From the NCBI GenBank assembly GCA_948567375.1, contig OX419759.1:59559493-59623492 (forward strand): 64,000 nucleotides of DNA, written 5' to 3'. Under the pieces are notes generated by a model that had not been told where the DNA came from, ran no database searches, and saw only the letters and a list, made by a program, of their open reading frames with translations. Every line of letters begins with the position of its first letter. Positions within the stretch are counted from its first letter, which is position 1. The position numbers and the translations under genes were made by a program. The stretch comes from Lunularia cruciata (Eukaryota > Streptophyta > Marchantiopsida > Lunulariales > Lunulariaceae). This document shows, piece by piece, positions 12,598-25,189 of the stretch.

Positions 12598-14640
12598 AGA
12601 ATCCCCGAGAAATTTCTATGTTCGATTTTCAATATTCAAATGTAAGAGGCCGTCGTCTTGAGCAAATTGTGATCCTCGCTCTGCACTCACTTTTCGTACA
12701 GTGGTGTTCTCTCCAAGTTCAGTCGACGACGGGCTCTCTTCCTCCCTAATTCCTTAAACCCTTCAAAACCCTGTACTGTACTGCAGACCACAACATTGCC
12801 TCAACATTCGCCCACGGGAACTGAACTGCAGTTCTCCACTCACCGCAGTAGTGAAGTCCACGCAACCAGAGTCACCACGGTTCTCGCCGTGGTTCTCTGC
12901 ATCACAAACACTAAAACTATCACTTATATTTAAAAGTTGCATACTTCAGATTTATCTTTTTAACTTCTCTAAGATACAGTCTGAATCATTTTTAGAAGGC
13001 CTTTATAGAAGTTTACTGTATCAACTTTTGTTAAAATGAAAATGGAGTTTTGAGATTCTGTCAATCAAATCTTATAACAGCTAAAATAAATTCTACTAAC
13101 TTTTCTATCTAGAACCAAATTTTTACTGGATTAATGAAGTCTTGGACGAATTATATCTTTATAAAAGGGTCAAATGAATGAAATTTAGAGATAGAATGAG
13201 ACAAGATGAGATAAATTGATGTATCTTTCTATACAGCACTTTACACTAGTGATATTTAGATCGGATTGACTTGATAAGCGTCAAACTAGCACAATATGGA
13301 TTATGGAAAATAATTTCTTTCTCTTTTGTAAGAATCTTATGTTACAATATATCAGTCGGTTTTCATTTTGATATTTCATATGTCAATTTAACAATAGTAA
13401 CAACACCACAAAGTCACACAATAATTAATTTTTTTGGTAATTCGAATTTGATGCTAGAATTTGTATTTTTGAAAGTTTATTTTAGGAAATTTCATCATAA
13501 TCCATTTTTATTTAGTATGAAGTGATGTTGTATTGAAAAGATAAATTACATTCAAACTTAATACTTGTTCTAGATATATCACAAGAGGAAGTGATCTCTT
13601 GCCCCAAGGTGTGAAGATCTATATTTCCTTATGTAGAGGATAAACTTATTCCCAAATTTAATGATTTCTCCCCTTTAATACCATTTCACCTAAAAAAATA
13701 TATTCTAAAATAGGAAATTGCTGGAGATAATATCAATTTTCATTTTAAAATGTATCAGTTGAATCTCAAAACATCTTATCGCTCCGTCATCTTTTAGAAA
13801 TATCTTACAAAGGAAAAGAGGAAATGGCGACCGAGCACATAAGACAAAGACAGCAACCCATACAAGAGAGACCTAGACAAAAGTGGTCAAATGGAGCTAG
13901 CCTCCAATTGTATCGATAAGAGAAATCTATTCTAATTTATCCGAGTTATACAAGTCGTAGTTATAAATCTCTAAACTATGAAGTATTTTAAGAAACATCA
14001 CCTATGGTGTTTTGTTTTTATGGACTGCACTTATGAAATAACGGACACACCGTCTAAAATATAATACAAAATAGGAGAATGAATAATACCCTTGACATCT
14101 AATATGATAAATTCACTACCAAATGTGTCTCCTGTCGGTCTCGCTGGAAAAAGGACTATATCAAAAGACATTCTATCATTTTAGAACTCCAAGAATACGT
14201 AAATATTTTCTTTCAGAGATTATTAAAATGATATAAAAACCGGACAGTAATTATATAAAACCTGTATTAGCTCCCGTAGAAAGCCACCCTCGTGCTAGTT
14301 TCACGCCCTTTGGATAGGTTTTAATTTATAGTCGACACAATGGAACTCAAGTGCAAAGAGTTACCGCCGTGTTTCGAAGATCCACGGCCGGCAAACCGTG
14401 TAATACTCCCCGGCAAATTTTGGTTATTTTCGGTGACCAGCGAGCTGTTGCCGGAAACGAAACAGGCATAATTCTTGGAAATTGAAAGACTCCCGAGACA
14501 ACTTTCCCGTGAGTTCTGGCAAAGTCGGCGCCGGGAATGAAAAGCGGCCGGAGCGAACCTCGTTAACCACTGTTTGGAATATTCGCTGGATCTGTGATTC
14601 TTCACTCGTGCCCTCAGGTCAAGATTCCGGTACTCCTCAA
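12598..14640. other. Divergent spacer, AT-rich from about 12.9 to 14.3 kb
   Basis: Separates the divergent RPAC1 and PHAX genes. The first 250 bases should hold the RPAC1 promoter. From about 12900 to 14300 composition drops to strongly AT-rich with no gene-like signal. The open frames at 13271-13525 (plus) and 14321-14605 (minus) show no domain. Confidence 0.5.
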
Positions 14641-14651
14641 TGTCCTGGATA

Positions 14652-14669
14652 TAAACCCTAATGGGTTTA
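14652..14669 (+). promoter_or_regulatory. Telo-box-containing palindrome upstream of PHAX
   Basis: The sequence TAAACCCTAATGGGTTTA holds a telo-box (AAACCCTAA), a plant promoter element common in genes of ribosome and RNA metabolism. Its arms TAAACCC and GGGTTTA are perfect inverted copies around four bases. It lies about 450 bp upstream of the PHAX start codon, a plausible distance given a 5' leader. Function is inferred from the motif alone. Confidence 0.45.
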
Positions 14670-15114
14670 ACCTTGCTTGAAGATACGGTCTTCAGTGTCC
14701 AAATCGGTCTCTCAGATTTGCAGGTTGCATTGAAATTGAGTTATGGAAACTGTATAACAATCACTGTTGTGGCGCTCCGTGTAACTCGATTTACGTTTTA
14801 TGCTATTCGACTGTCAATTTGGACAGCGATCGCTTCTTGCGGATGATGATCGCTTGTTTGATCTTGATTTCATCATACCCTAAACGACTGTTATCCGCTG
14901 CATATGTTTTCTACATTGCACCAGATTCTGTTGTTGCAAAGGTGCAGTCTGTTTCTTGCAGTGTGGAAGTAAGAGAATGATCAATTCCTGATGTCCAGAA
15001 GTTGATCACTCTCTCCTTATGGGAAGGACGAAATTGTAGATCCGCAGGTCGACGGGGACTCGTGAGCAGTGGGAGAGTAGACTCATGGTGTGACGCTGAC
15101 GGTCGTGAGCTACC

Positions 15115-17198
15115 ATGGAATTCCACGAGTCAGCGTTGGATGTCATTTATGAAGATCATCTCTCGTGCTCCGATGTTGAGGAGGGAGAAATTGAAGATGG
15201 CGAATTTCTTGGCTTCCAACCCATGGACGTCGATCCAGGGGAGGCGAGAGCTGGCTCTGAAGAAGGAGAGGTTTTGGAGGATGCTCCGTCTCCAGTAGCA
15301 GTCGTGGATAACGCAATTGGCAATGGAGATCACGAGGTTTTCGAATTCAAAAGTGAGATCGTGCATCAAAATTCTGGTATGCTATTTGCTACCCAATACA
15401 GTGCAATTCTCTTAGCGCTCTGAATGGTCCCAGTCGGATACAGAAACCCTCGGTTTTTAAACTCATCAAAAGTACAATTCAATCTTGCGTCCGTGAGCAA
15501 GTGTGTTCACAAGGTTTTTGCCCAACGTACTGGAGGAGTTGGGTCCTTTCATGTTATGAGATCTCCCTGTTTAAGAATGGCGATGAGAATTTTCTTGACT
15601 GCGCAAGAAGATCTGCTTTGCACTAGAAAGGCATAACTTGAAGGGGACGGAGCGAAATAAAATTTTCCTGCTCCTTAACGTCTGAGATTTGTTCTTTCAC
15701 AACACGATCAAGTGGCTACACTAAATGCTGACGGTCCATTCTGCTATTTTTACGGTAGCTATGAATTTTGAATTTTCCAGGTGCTAGCAAACTTGGTGAG
15801 CTCGCTGGACGCCGACATAAACGCAAGAGACCAAGCAAGAAACGCTCTGGGAAGCGTCAAAATGTGGACGTTGCTAGGTACAGTTTTCAAGAAGCAATCA
15901 GCTGTTCTTTTCAAGCCATGGTGTTTTGCTCATCATATCTGGCCTGTCTCAAAGTTGTCGAATTCATATTCCAGATAGTTTGTTAGCATTCGGTACTTTC
16001 CTAGGAAGAAGGTCGGCCTGAACTTTGTCATCATATTCCTCTCATATATGTAGTCGGTAAGCATCGTTCTGAAACTTCCGTCTGCGGTTTTTGAAGGTTT
16101 GTGCGAGAAACATGCATCCATTTGCATGAGAAGAAATTGTCATTGATTTGGGCCCTTGTCAAGAAATTGGGTGTGGATGCAGTTCGTGATCTTGTCCACG
16201 AGGTAACAAGCACTGGACACCTTATCTCGATTCACCCCTTCGAAGACTCAGTATACCGCTTAGTACCGTCGAAAGGAATGATTTTACAGCGAAGAATTTT
16301 CCTGTTCGGTATAGAAAGAATTTACTTCATGTTATCAGCAGTAAACGTAAGGTTCATGTAAACAGCCTTTCGCTCCTTTCGTCGTGTTTGCGAGTAACAA
16401 AGTTTGTCTGGCAGGTGAATGTGATAGAGAAATGTGGAGGTCAACTTACAAACGATAGAAAACGTCGACGCACACCTGGAGGTGTACTCTGGAATATACT
16501 GAAGGGACGAGTTCAACCAGATGTATACAAGGAAATCATGTCGCAAGGAAATGAAGTCCAGGTGAGTCTTGTGTGTTCATGACTGTTCTGAACGTGTGGT
16601 CCTGCCTCCGGTATATGAACAGGCTTTGGAGTTCTATCTGATGGTTGAGCCTCTGAAAAGGCGTACTGTGCATCACTAGTGACAATGTGCAGTATCGAAC
16701 TGGAATGTCTATACCCTGCAGAAACAAAAGGTCAAGGAAGTGAAGGAGACACTCAAACGACAGAGAATGGATATTGATGAAAGAACCTCAAACAACAAGC
16801 GGCAAAAGTTGGCCTCTGAGAACGCGGATATCCCCATGGGAGGAACAGCAGATGGAAAACAAGTTTCTCATCAGCGGCTAAAAGGTCCTAAGAAATCATC
16901 GATTTTAACCGACGGTCCGGTAAGAGATGATTCTCTCCTGCCAACCGTCCAACTACAGAAAGCCTGGGCCGAAGGAATACGGAAACGGGATGACCGTGAT
17001 ACTGGTACGGTAACGACAAGTGGGGTAGGTACTGAACTTGGAGCATTTAAAGCCTCTGCTGATTCAAAATCTTCCACAGAGCAGAAACCAGCTCCTGTAA
17101 TTGATAGGCTAAGAGTTCCAGTTGAGTACAGTGACTTAGTGACAGATGATGAGGGCACAAGGAGCGATCGCCCTGACCAAGGAGGATCTCTGCGGTGA
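15115..17198 (+). CDS. PHAX: PHAX-type RNA-export adaptor, 5 exons
   Basis: Homologue of the phosphorylated adaptor for RNA export, which in animals links capped U snRNA to the cap-binding complex and the exportin CRM1; the plant role is inferred. Exons: 15115-15376, 15781-15877, 16097-16202, 16415-16561, 16722-17198, giving 362 aa with consistent phases. The N-terminus is acidic (residues 20-60, EEGEIEDGEF). Exon 2 encodes a very basic stretch like a nuclear localisation signal (RRHKRKRPSKKR). Exons 3-4 encode the RNA-binding domain from about residue 120 to 205: FVRETCIHLHEKK, KKLGVDAVRDL, then the hallmark RRRTPGG at 172-178. The remainder is polar and low in complexity. The start at 15115 is chosen because it opens the frame that runs into exon 2; the sequence context is GCTACCATGG. 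Further exons may extend the protein (see 17290-18430). Confidence 0.87.
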
Positions 17199-17289
17199 AA
17201 AGGGAACTTGAACTTAGCTGCATTTTGAGTCCTTTACTTTGTGGCAAACGTTGGTGTGGTGACCAAGCAAACGGCTCTCTAATTTCCAG

Positions 17290-18430
17290 GTGCGACCTAT
17301 GCTCCAAGCGAATCATATGAGATATGTGGTGAGCAAGCTGAGCTAACATATTGGATCAGTTGTGCATACTTCATGTTAAGCTTTCAGTAGTAAGTTCTTG
17401 AATGCTTTTATAAAATCTGATGTGTTTAACGGGCCCAGACTCTCTTCTCAGGTTGCATATTGCGGAGATCTCTCAGTCCACTTTCGGCTCTGACGCAGCT
17501 GAGTCCATCTAAGGAGCGCAGCAGTTCCAGCTTGTCCAACTGCAGTCCTGGAAGATCCACCCACGGCCTACCTGTGGAGCAACCTGTTTCTGTTGAAGGG
17601 GGACTTAGAGAAGCTTGTCTGGGAACTTCTAGTGATTGCACTGCAAAAGTATGAAGGGTACAGTTCCATACAAATCCTGATGTCTCCATTCATCAATTTC
17701 CCGGACGATTTTGTCTTGTATATCTCTTCGGGTAGGCCTCAATGGAGCCTTGTACGTCGGAGCTCCCCCCACATGTCTTGTTTCTCTCCAGAATGGGAGC
17801 AACTGAGATAACAAGATATATTCTGTACTGAAAGTTTTAATGAATTTTAAAAGCCGAATGCAGATATGGGTGCCCCAGTGCTTGGGAGTAGGGTGTTTGT
17901 TTGTCTCGTACTCCATCGTGGAAATATACTATACCGAGCAAATTGTCGATCGCCAGCGCTCTCCTCGCAGAGATCTATCACAATGTATATTCGTAGTGTG
18001 GGCATAGCAGTTAGTTTAAAGTCGTTGCAGGAGTACTAACCTGTATCTCCATGGGTAACGGATGTAGTTAATTCCCCTTGGGACGTTTCTTTACACAGGC
18101 CAACGCTGCCCGAGCTGCCCAGCGCCAAGGTCGTACATCAATCAAGCGAAGGCCCTCCTTTGCGAGTCATGACAACTGCACGGGCCTAAGGTGTAGTAGT
18201 TGCTGAAAGATATGGTAGACGATCACCGATCACTTCAATATAAGTGTCGTTCTCCTACAAGTTGCATCGCCCGCAGCAAAGTTTGCATTCAGAAGAGACA
18301 GGCTTCATGCACATCTCCAGTTGGGAATTCCATTATGAGAGGACGAGAAAGACCCCCACCACCAAATGCAGCTTCTGCAAAGGAGAATCGCCAAAAGGAA
18401 ACTACTCCTAGCTTTAATAGCACTGTCTAA
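17290..18430 (+). CDS. Possible C-terminal extension exons of the PHAX gene
   Basis: Four stretches follow the PHAX stop and look like exons: 17290-17328, 17452-17648, 18099-18190 and 18277-18430, ending in TAA. Each is bounded by AG and GT (except the terminal end), and phases 1-1-0-2 agree. They encode a serine/proline- and basic-rich tail (for example RRSLSPLSALTQLSPSKERS and RGRERPPPPNAASAKENRQ). Joining them to PHAX requires a weak donor after 17130 (ACA|GTGACT) that skips the stop at 17198; the product would then be 500 aa. They could instead be 3' UTR introns or a separate small gene. No known domain is seen. Confidence 0.45.
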
Positions 18431-19631
18431 ATAACTTTCCCTTCCCCCGTCTTTCCCATGAGATCGAACAAATGAGATTTTGCACTTGTCGAGCGGCAGG
18501 CATCCTCATCACAACCTTAGCCAAACAAAGTAAGCACAGCTCTTTCCAAATGCGTGAGTAGCTACCGTATATTCTGATCTTTCAGTACTCCTCGACAGAC
18601 TGGAGACCCCCACAGCACGTAATCTTCACTTCTGTATACAATCTATGCAAATAGATTGAGTGCTAAGAGCACTTCCGCAATAATCCAAGCAGCCACGTCA
18701 AGCGTAGGTGAATGTCATCATCGGGAATGTCAGTCGGATATAGAAACGGAATTAGGAGACCACCTCGAACTTTGGTTTGCTTCCTGGAAATGCTCGTAGT
18801 TAGTGACCATCACCTATGTGTTGGGGCTCCCTCGTAAAAATTGGCCTTTCAAGGCCCCTCTCCGTGCGTCCAGATTCAGTTACGAGTACCGTTTGGCGAG
18901 TGTGTTCAGTCCATTTAATTGCTCGAGTGGGACTAGAGAAGCTCCTGTGGTTCAATTGGAATGGGTTTCCAGAAAGTATTCTACAATACGGTTTCCATTC
19001 AAAGGTTCAAGTGTTTAGGGGTAGTCATTTAGTAGTCGACATCAGAACCCCGAATGTCGATGCTTCTTCTTACAATAAGATTGCTCTGTATTGGGAAAAA
19101 ACTGCTCTGGGTTGGTTATTAGCCACTCTTTACAATCGTTGAAAACAAAATCTTAACCACTTAATGGACAAAAGGTGAAATAGGACTGGGTGCTGTCGAC
19201 AATCATTATCACTACACTGCAATATAGCACCTCAAGAGCAACATCTACATATGAAGATGCTCCACCAGCTTTTGAAAAGAGTATGTCTGAAGTATCCTTC
19301 TGCCTCGAACCAATGTTTTCCTTGCTGCTGTCCCTTGCGAAATCTGGTTCATTGATACAGCAACATAGTATAACCACGAGATCACTGGAAATTCCGTTAG
19401 TTCTTCAGCTTCATAGTGGTTCAAAACATATCCAAAGAAAATGCTCCATGTTATGAATCTTTCACCTACTTCGGAGGGAAAAATGCTTTCACCTACTTCC
19501 GGGATGCGAAATGATACCGAATATACTTTATGCTTTAGTTAGACCATCTCTCAATGAGAAAGATTCCCTTTGGGCAATTCAGATTAGCAAAAATTTCCCC
19601 TAAACACCCATCTTCCCTCTATGTGTTTTTA

Positions 19632-19705
19632 AGATGCTCCAGTTTGTAGATCTAGTATAGTTCGGAAATCTTAGGCACGGTAGGACAGATTTCTCATATT
19701 GTTCC
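19632..19705 (+). repeat. Dispersed block shared with 24067-24145
   Basis: Begins GATGCTCCAGTTTGTAGATC and runs to AGATTTCTCATAT; a diverged copy in the same orientation lies at 24067-24145. It leads into the tandem duplication at 19687, suggesting both belong to the debris of one transposon family. Confidence 0.55.
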
Positions 19706-19849
19706 TATTCGGACCTACTTCCATTTTACTTCTTTATTCTTGTCTCTCCCTTGTCTGGCTTGATTTTTTCAGATTTCTCATGTCGACCCTATTGGGACCT
19801 AGTTCCATTTTACTTCTTTTTCTTTTGTCTCTCCCTTGTCTGGCTTGAT
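19687..19849 (+). repeat. Two-copy tandem duplication, period about 84 bp
   Basis: Unit 1 is 19687-19763 and unit 2 is 19771-19849; both run from AGATTTCTCAT to CTCCCTTGTCTGGCTTGA with few differences. The unit ends match the conserved core of the dispersed repeat found elsewhere in the window. Confidence 0.75.
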
Positions 19850-21224
19850 GGCCCTTCCCATCCTTCATGAGTTTTATGTGGTAGCATTTTTCTCACCTTC
19901 ACTAGAATTGGGTACGGAACTGATTGGGTCTTTATACTATTACCTTCGGCAACCACGTACCATATTAAGACGTATGTAATGACTTTCAGGACGTACTGAG
20001 CTCCACAACAGTCGTAGCAGGACCAAGTCTCTTTAATTCATTATCAAACTAAGCACGTACTGTACTTTTCAAGGACCAGAGAAGCCTTGTTACCGGAAAT
20101 AACCGGTAACTGGAACCAATAAAGGTCCAACTGATCAGCTTTGTACAAGAGATTCTGTGGATTTTCCTCACAGTCGATCGTCCAGGCACGCGCTACAAGT
20201 CAAACCTCAAGTAGCTATCTATTGACTGACTGGAGGACTGTGGTTCAGATTGTGGATCTCAAAAATGTACCACATCCAACGGGGAAGATTTCCTGTCATA
20301 TATAAGTCAAGTTAGACATGCTATACTCATGTCTTTTGCTTTAATAACGATATCTTGCAGTACAGTTTTCAACTGCCGTGAACATCATTCATACATCGGG
20401 GGAATGGGATCAAACTGCCATGTGATAATTATCTCTTTAAGTGCATATAGAATTAGATATTATTCTGTAAGCGTGTTAGAAGTGGATAGAGTCGATCAGG
20501 TTTCTAATCATGTACTTATCCGAATTCTAAGTGAATTTGTTAGGAGCAGTCATAGACCACATATTGTGTGTGTTTAGAGAGAGAAAGATTGCTAATGTAC
20601 TAACACCTTTGAGCAGCATGGTAATCTCTCTCTGGGAGGGAATATCCACTCCGATGAGAATTTGAATAAGAGATCATCTGCAGCCCTTATTCTCTTGTGA
20701 GAGGTTATGAAAGGAAGATGTCAGCGTGAGTCGAATGAGACGTAGTTGAATGCTGAACTTTCACCCTTGCTTCGTAGAGTTTGTCTGCACAAATTGAGCT
20801 CGATTTTTTATGTTTCGTTATCAGCGCTCTCGAGATAATGAATTATGGCACTGCTTTACAGTCTCCAAAGCATTATGTTCGGGAACCAAAAAAACCTCCA
20901 GTCCCTTCCTCCAAAAAACCAAGGACATGGTTTCTATATATAGTCTCCTGAAATCTCAGCATTAGGCAGAGTCCTCGCAGTCCTTACATCTAATTCATGT
21001 CTTGTTATTAGCAACAACATGTGATTAGGGAACGTGTGTGATATTATTAATATTATTATTAAGTCTAAATTCCAGTTATACTCCATCTCCCGATGAAACC
21101 AGCCCATCCTTTCCATATAGTGTGAATAGCATTTCACACACATTCTTTAAGCATGGGATAGAGGTTATCTCTTTCCAACATCAGTAGCATGTTACTATGT
21201 GGCAAAATACTACCCATTTTACCT

Positions 21225-21272
21225 CTTAAGTTTGATCCTTGTACGGCTTGATCCTTGAGTCTTCCCATCCTT
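21225..21272 (+). repeat. Short relic of the dispersed repeat
   Basis: Contains CCTTGTACGGCTTGAT and then CTTCCCATCCTTC, the core of the dispersed family, with the middle disrupted. Confidence 0.5.
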
Positions 21273-23399
21273 CTTGTTAGCCTACGTGTCTCTGTTCTCT
21301 CTACTGTGGCAAAATAGTATTATAAGATGATCAGTCTCATCTCTAAATACCAAGAGTATGTTTCATCTTTCTCTATGTATAGCATGGCGTTGCCGTTGTG
21401 TAGGGCACTAGGGTCAGTTACCACGAGAGCAAAAACATCCCAATAAAGTCTCCAAATCTCGCGTGCTTTTTCGCTCAAACTTGGGGAGTGAAAATCCCTT
21501 ATTTGAGAACGAACCCTCTACTTCACAAACCTCACACTCGAGTTCCATATTTGTGTAGAACTTCTTCCTAGTATTTACTCGGAAATCGGATTTCAGGATA
21601 TACAACTCTCATTGAGCAAGTGATTCTATCCATGAAAATACTTCGATTTGCCTTCACCCTCGCACACACTCTTTTGGGAGGCAAAAGTGGTGAGCGGTAG
21701 TTATCATAGTGACTCGACCTTAAACTACTAGTAACTCCTTGCTAACGATCCCATGCTAGACCTCGTTATAAAGTTCAACCTTGTGAATAGGAGATTGTCA
21801 CAGATTTCAAGGTTATCTTGAAATTGACGGGCCGTCTTTCGATCTCAGGACACATCAAAGACCATTAAACACTTATAACGGTGAGCCATTAAAGATAATA
21901 TAGTAGAGCAGCAGATGAAATCTCAGTTGATTTGTAGATAGGTACCTTATCCATCTTACTATGAGCATGATCGAGCTGCACAACGAATCTACGATCAAGC
22001 ATAAACGTGTCCCCAATCGTCAAGATGTTTATGCACAACTTAAAAGGGAATTCTGCGATGGACTGCGCATGTTTATTCTTTCTTACAAAGAACGTGGCAT
22101 AACCGGATTGTGAGTATATTGATACTGAAGAGAAACGTTTCGTACCGGGGAGGGCTCATTGCGAATCAAGAAAACGCGACACTCTTTGATGTGAAGATAT
22201 TTCCCATTGACGAGTAGAGCATAAACGAGTGCGGGACGTCCTCTCCGTCTCCATCTCCGCCTATCTAACACCCCTTCTCTTTCATACGAGAAACTGGAGC
22301 GGTAGCTGTGAAGCAACAGCGGAGACCTTGACGCATCCCAAAAAGTAGTTGAAGAAAGCTTCTTATGCGAGAGCCCAATCCCTGTAATAGCCCTCCGAAT
22401 GAGTAAGGGACGAATAGTGTTTCCCACGCATTGTGGCCACGAGCCAGAGGTAGCGGGGTTGATCGCAAAAGATTGATATTGACACTGCACTTTTCCACAC
22501 TGTTAACACTCTTTTGGACATAAGACAATCGACACCTGTGTGTAACTCACGAACTTTCTTGGAGACACGTATGGACCCAGAGTGTACAACAACACTACTC
22601 CCCCAACAAAGAATGCCGGTGGGCAACCAGAATAAACCTCAAAATGTTGCCATGGGTACGTGTTATTGATGCGATCGCTGAAGCTGGAGTGTATCTGTGA
22701 TCGGTGGCAATGTCAACAGTTGGACTTAACAGTGCCCCAACTTTGCCACTTGGACTTAGCCTCACCTAGTTGGCAGAAAGTTGATATGGAATCAGTCAGT
22801 CCATTTGACACTAAGTTCTTACGGGTGGATTTTATTTTTTCTAAAGATCATTATAATTACGTAAACAGTAAACTCTGAATGCATCATCGCAATTCTTAGA
22901 GGAATCCTAAATATCTAACAGACGTAAGAGACAATCCCGCATTTGCACGAAAAGGTCTGAGTGAATCCCGCGTTGGCTCCCAACTAGGACAATGGGCTGC
23001 CACGCTGGTCCACGTCAAGCTTTGGGTGGTTCTATTACATATTTCTGCCAACTTGTGGTCCGTTAAGTCTAAGTTCCAAAGTTGGGTTCTGTTAAGGCCG
23101 CTTTGATGTTATGTTAGTCACTGCACAAAGACAACGTTCTCTCGGTGCTCGGGGAAACCGGGTACTGAAGACGTTGGATCTACCGGGTTGTCCTGGACTT
23201 CATTAGGAGTTCGGAACTACGTCGCTAACTTTCGGCGATGAGGTTGTTCATTCACCACGACATTAGGTAGACCCGGCTATTCTTAAAACCTGCCGGAATG
23301 GGCTATGGCAATTGCCGGACTGCGTTCTCTTTATGGTCTATCTTTGGAGTGCTTTTCTCATCTAATTTACAATCAGTTTTCTTTGCATGGTTTATGCAT

Positions 23400-23960
23400 T
23401 CTATGTTGTTGCATGCACTTGCACCAACTACTTTTTCTACCGCGATGAGGTTTCGCCGAGGTTTGGTCTACCCTTCTGCTTCATTACTCACTTGTGAGTG
23501 TGATTCTACACTAGATGCAGCAGCGGTCCATATGACATGGTGTCCCTTTGGAGGACAGAGAATAGCTACCCACGAGGCTAAAGCTACCCACGTGTTTGCT
23601 ATGGCACAAGAGAATGGATACTTGGCTTAGAGTGAACATTTGTATCCTTTGCAGATGACACATGTCAAGGTAGACTTATACTTAGTCCGAGATGATCAGG
23701 TGATAGTAGCAGATGTCATGGTTACGGACTCTACACGTGATACAGTTGCGGAGGGAGTGATTACCCATCCCCTTGGATGAGCAGCAAGTGGGGCAGCGAG
23801 TGCAGCAGCAGCACGCAAGGTTTCCAAGTATAAGGGGTATGCAGCAAGGTCACCCTTGTTCCCCTAGCCTTGGAGTTATATGGAGTGATGGACACGGCGT
23901 TTGACACATTCAAGAGTGCACAAGAGCTTATCATGTTAGGCGCCAAGGGGTACCACTCTC
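23400..23960 (+). pseudogene. Decayed retroelement reverse-transcriptase C-terminal fragment
   Basis: Reading the plus strand gives the order of features seen after the polymerase in many plant retroelement ORFs: RFRRGLVYP, a C-x-C segment, WCPFGGQRIATHEA, then DLYLVRDDQVIVADVMVTDSTR, an alanine-rich helix, and finally LALELYGVMDTAFDTF. The frame is broken by stops at 23628-23630 and 23779-23781 and by a frameshift near 23870. No polymerase domain precedes it. The family assignment rests on remembered conserved spacing, not on a search. Confidence 0.6.
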
Positions 23961-24179
23961 ACTATCATACTATGTAGCATATTTTAGACAACATGTGTAC
24001 ATTGCTCTACAAAGGGCAATGGCAAGTGCAATCCATAGGAGAGCAAACACACTAGGTGATGCTTCTTGGATGCTCCAGTTGTTTGTAGATCGTACGACTT
24101 GCATAGCTCGGATATCTTAGGTGCAGTAGGGCAGATTTCTCATATAAACTCTATTGGTGCTTAGTCCTGTAATACCAAG

Positions 24180-24480
24180 GGTTAGCCATATGATCTAGAT
24201 GTGAAATTCGGTATGGTAACATCTAGAATGATGTTATTCATGATGGTCAAAATAGATCAGATAGAAGTATCACCAAAAGAGTACTTCTACTAATAGGGCA
24301 GAAACCAAAATAGACTTGAGAACCTTAGAACCAATAGCTAGTCATATGATTTAAAGGTGAGAATTGGTTTGGTAACATCTGGAAGAATGTTACACATGAT
24401 GGACTAAACAGATCAGAAAGAGGTATCACCAAAAGGGGACTTCTACTAATAGAGTAGGAACCGAAATATGCCTGAAATCT
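24180..24480 (+). repeat. Diverged tandem duplication, period about 154 bp
   Basis: Unit 1 starts near 24180 and unit 2 near 24336. Shared segments in the same order include CATATGAT, GGTAACATCT, AGATCAGA, TATCACCAAAAG and ACTTCTACTAATAG. The copies differ at many sites, so the duplication is old. Confidence 0.65.
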
Positions 24481-24521
24481 TTGAAGGCAATTTCGGAGGC
24501 CTAAACGGATGAATTAGGCCT

Positions 24522-25010
24522 TGAAAATGTGCAAGTTTCCCCCCCCCCCAACAGAGGAAAGGCTGGCCTTCCCTCCCCCCTGGTTTGTCTCGTCAAGATC
24601 TTTCCAACGATACCTTACTCATGTGATTCTGAGATTCCTACAGGAAGATTCCCTAAAAGATTCCCTCCGGTCAAAGCTCGTTTGACCAACCAGATAGGAC
24701 CTAGACCAGACAGGTCACCCATCCAAGTAAGTAATCCAAGGGAGGAGCTTTCTGACATGTCACCTATCTGTGTCCCTAATCCTATGGTGGAGCTTCCTTG
24801 GAGGAGATCCTCTTTGTCTATATAATAAAGAGAAGGTGCTCCCTTGGGGCATGGAATGTTTGAGTGTGCAATCTGTGTTTTCTCTCTTCTCTTGTCCTCG
24901 GAGTATTACAGTCCCATTTTACCCTTTTATCTCTCCCTTGCACGGCTTGATGGGGTCTTCCCATCCTTCATTTTTTCTACACGGATGCCTTTTTTGTTTG
25001 CATTCTTCTC
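24522..25010 (+). repeat. Relic with C-tract, possible old LTR fragment
   Basis: Starts with AAAATGTGCA and a poly-C run (from about 24540), continues through TTTCCAACGATACCTTAC and AGATTCCCTAAAAGATT, has a TATATAATA box near 24819, and ends with the dispersed-repeat core (about 24915-24990). The first part recurs at 36262-36387. The order (internal TATA box, then conserved 3' block) suggests the repeat core is the 3' part of an LTR, which is inference. Confidence 0.5.
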
Positions 25011-25116
25011 ACCTATAGGTAGAGCTCTCAAATTTTGGTGTAGAATTGTTAATGCTAATATGGATGGATATGGTCCATTGGTTTGCATGTAAGAAGTGTA
25101 GAGAGAAAGACTACCA

Positions 25117-25187
25117 AGGATGACAACAAGAAGGATGGGAAGATCCCTTCAAGCCCTACCAAGATAAAACATAAGAGGTAAAATGCA
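25117..25187 (-). repeat. Dispersed repeat copy, reverse orientation
   Basis: Contains GAAGGATGGGAAGATCCCTTCAAGCC and ends with AGAGGTAAAATG, matching the reverse complement of the copy at 24915-24990; the two are about 130 bp apart in inverted orientation. Confidence 0.6.
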
Positions 25188-25189
25188 AG

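Larger units (their letters stand above)
18431..23300. other. Gene-free spacer with repeat fragments
   Basis: No conserved protein or RNA gene recognised. It contains a tandem duplication near 19.7 kb and a trace of the dispersed repeat near 21.2 kb, described separately. Open frames up to 135 codons (22083-22490 minus) lack any domain and overlap others in competing frames. A short (TTA)n-like tract occurs at 21045-21060. Confidence 0.5.

Noticed and set aside
15002-15298. 98-codon ORF overlapping PHAX exon 1
   Set aside because: It is in another frame; only the frame starting at 15115 continues through the exons that encode the RNA-binding domain.
22083-22626. Overlapping minus-strand ORFs of 87-135 codons
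   Set aside because: Several frames are open over the same bases, with no domain and no splice support.
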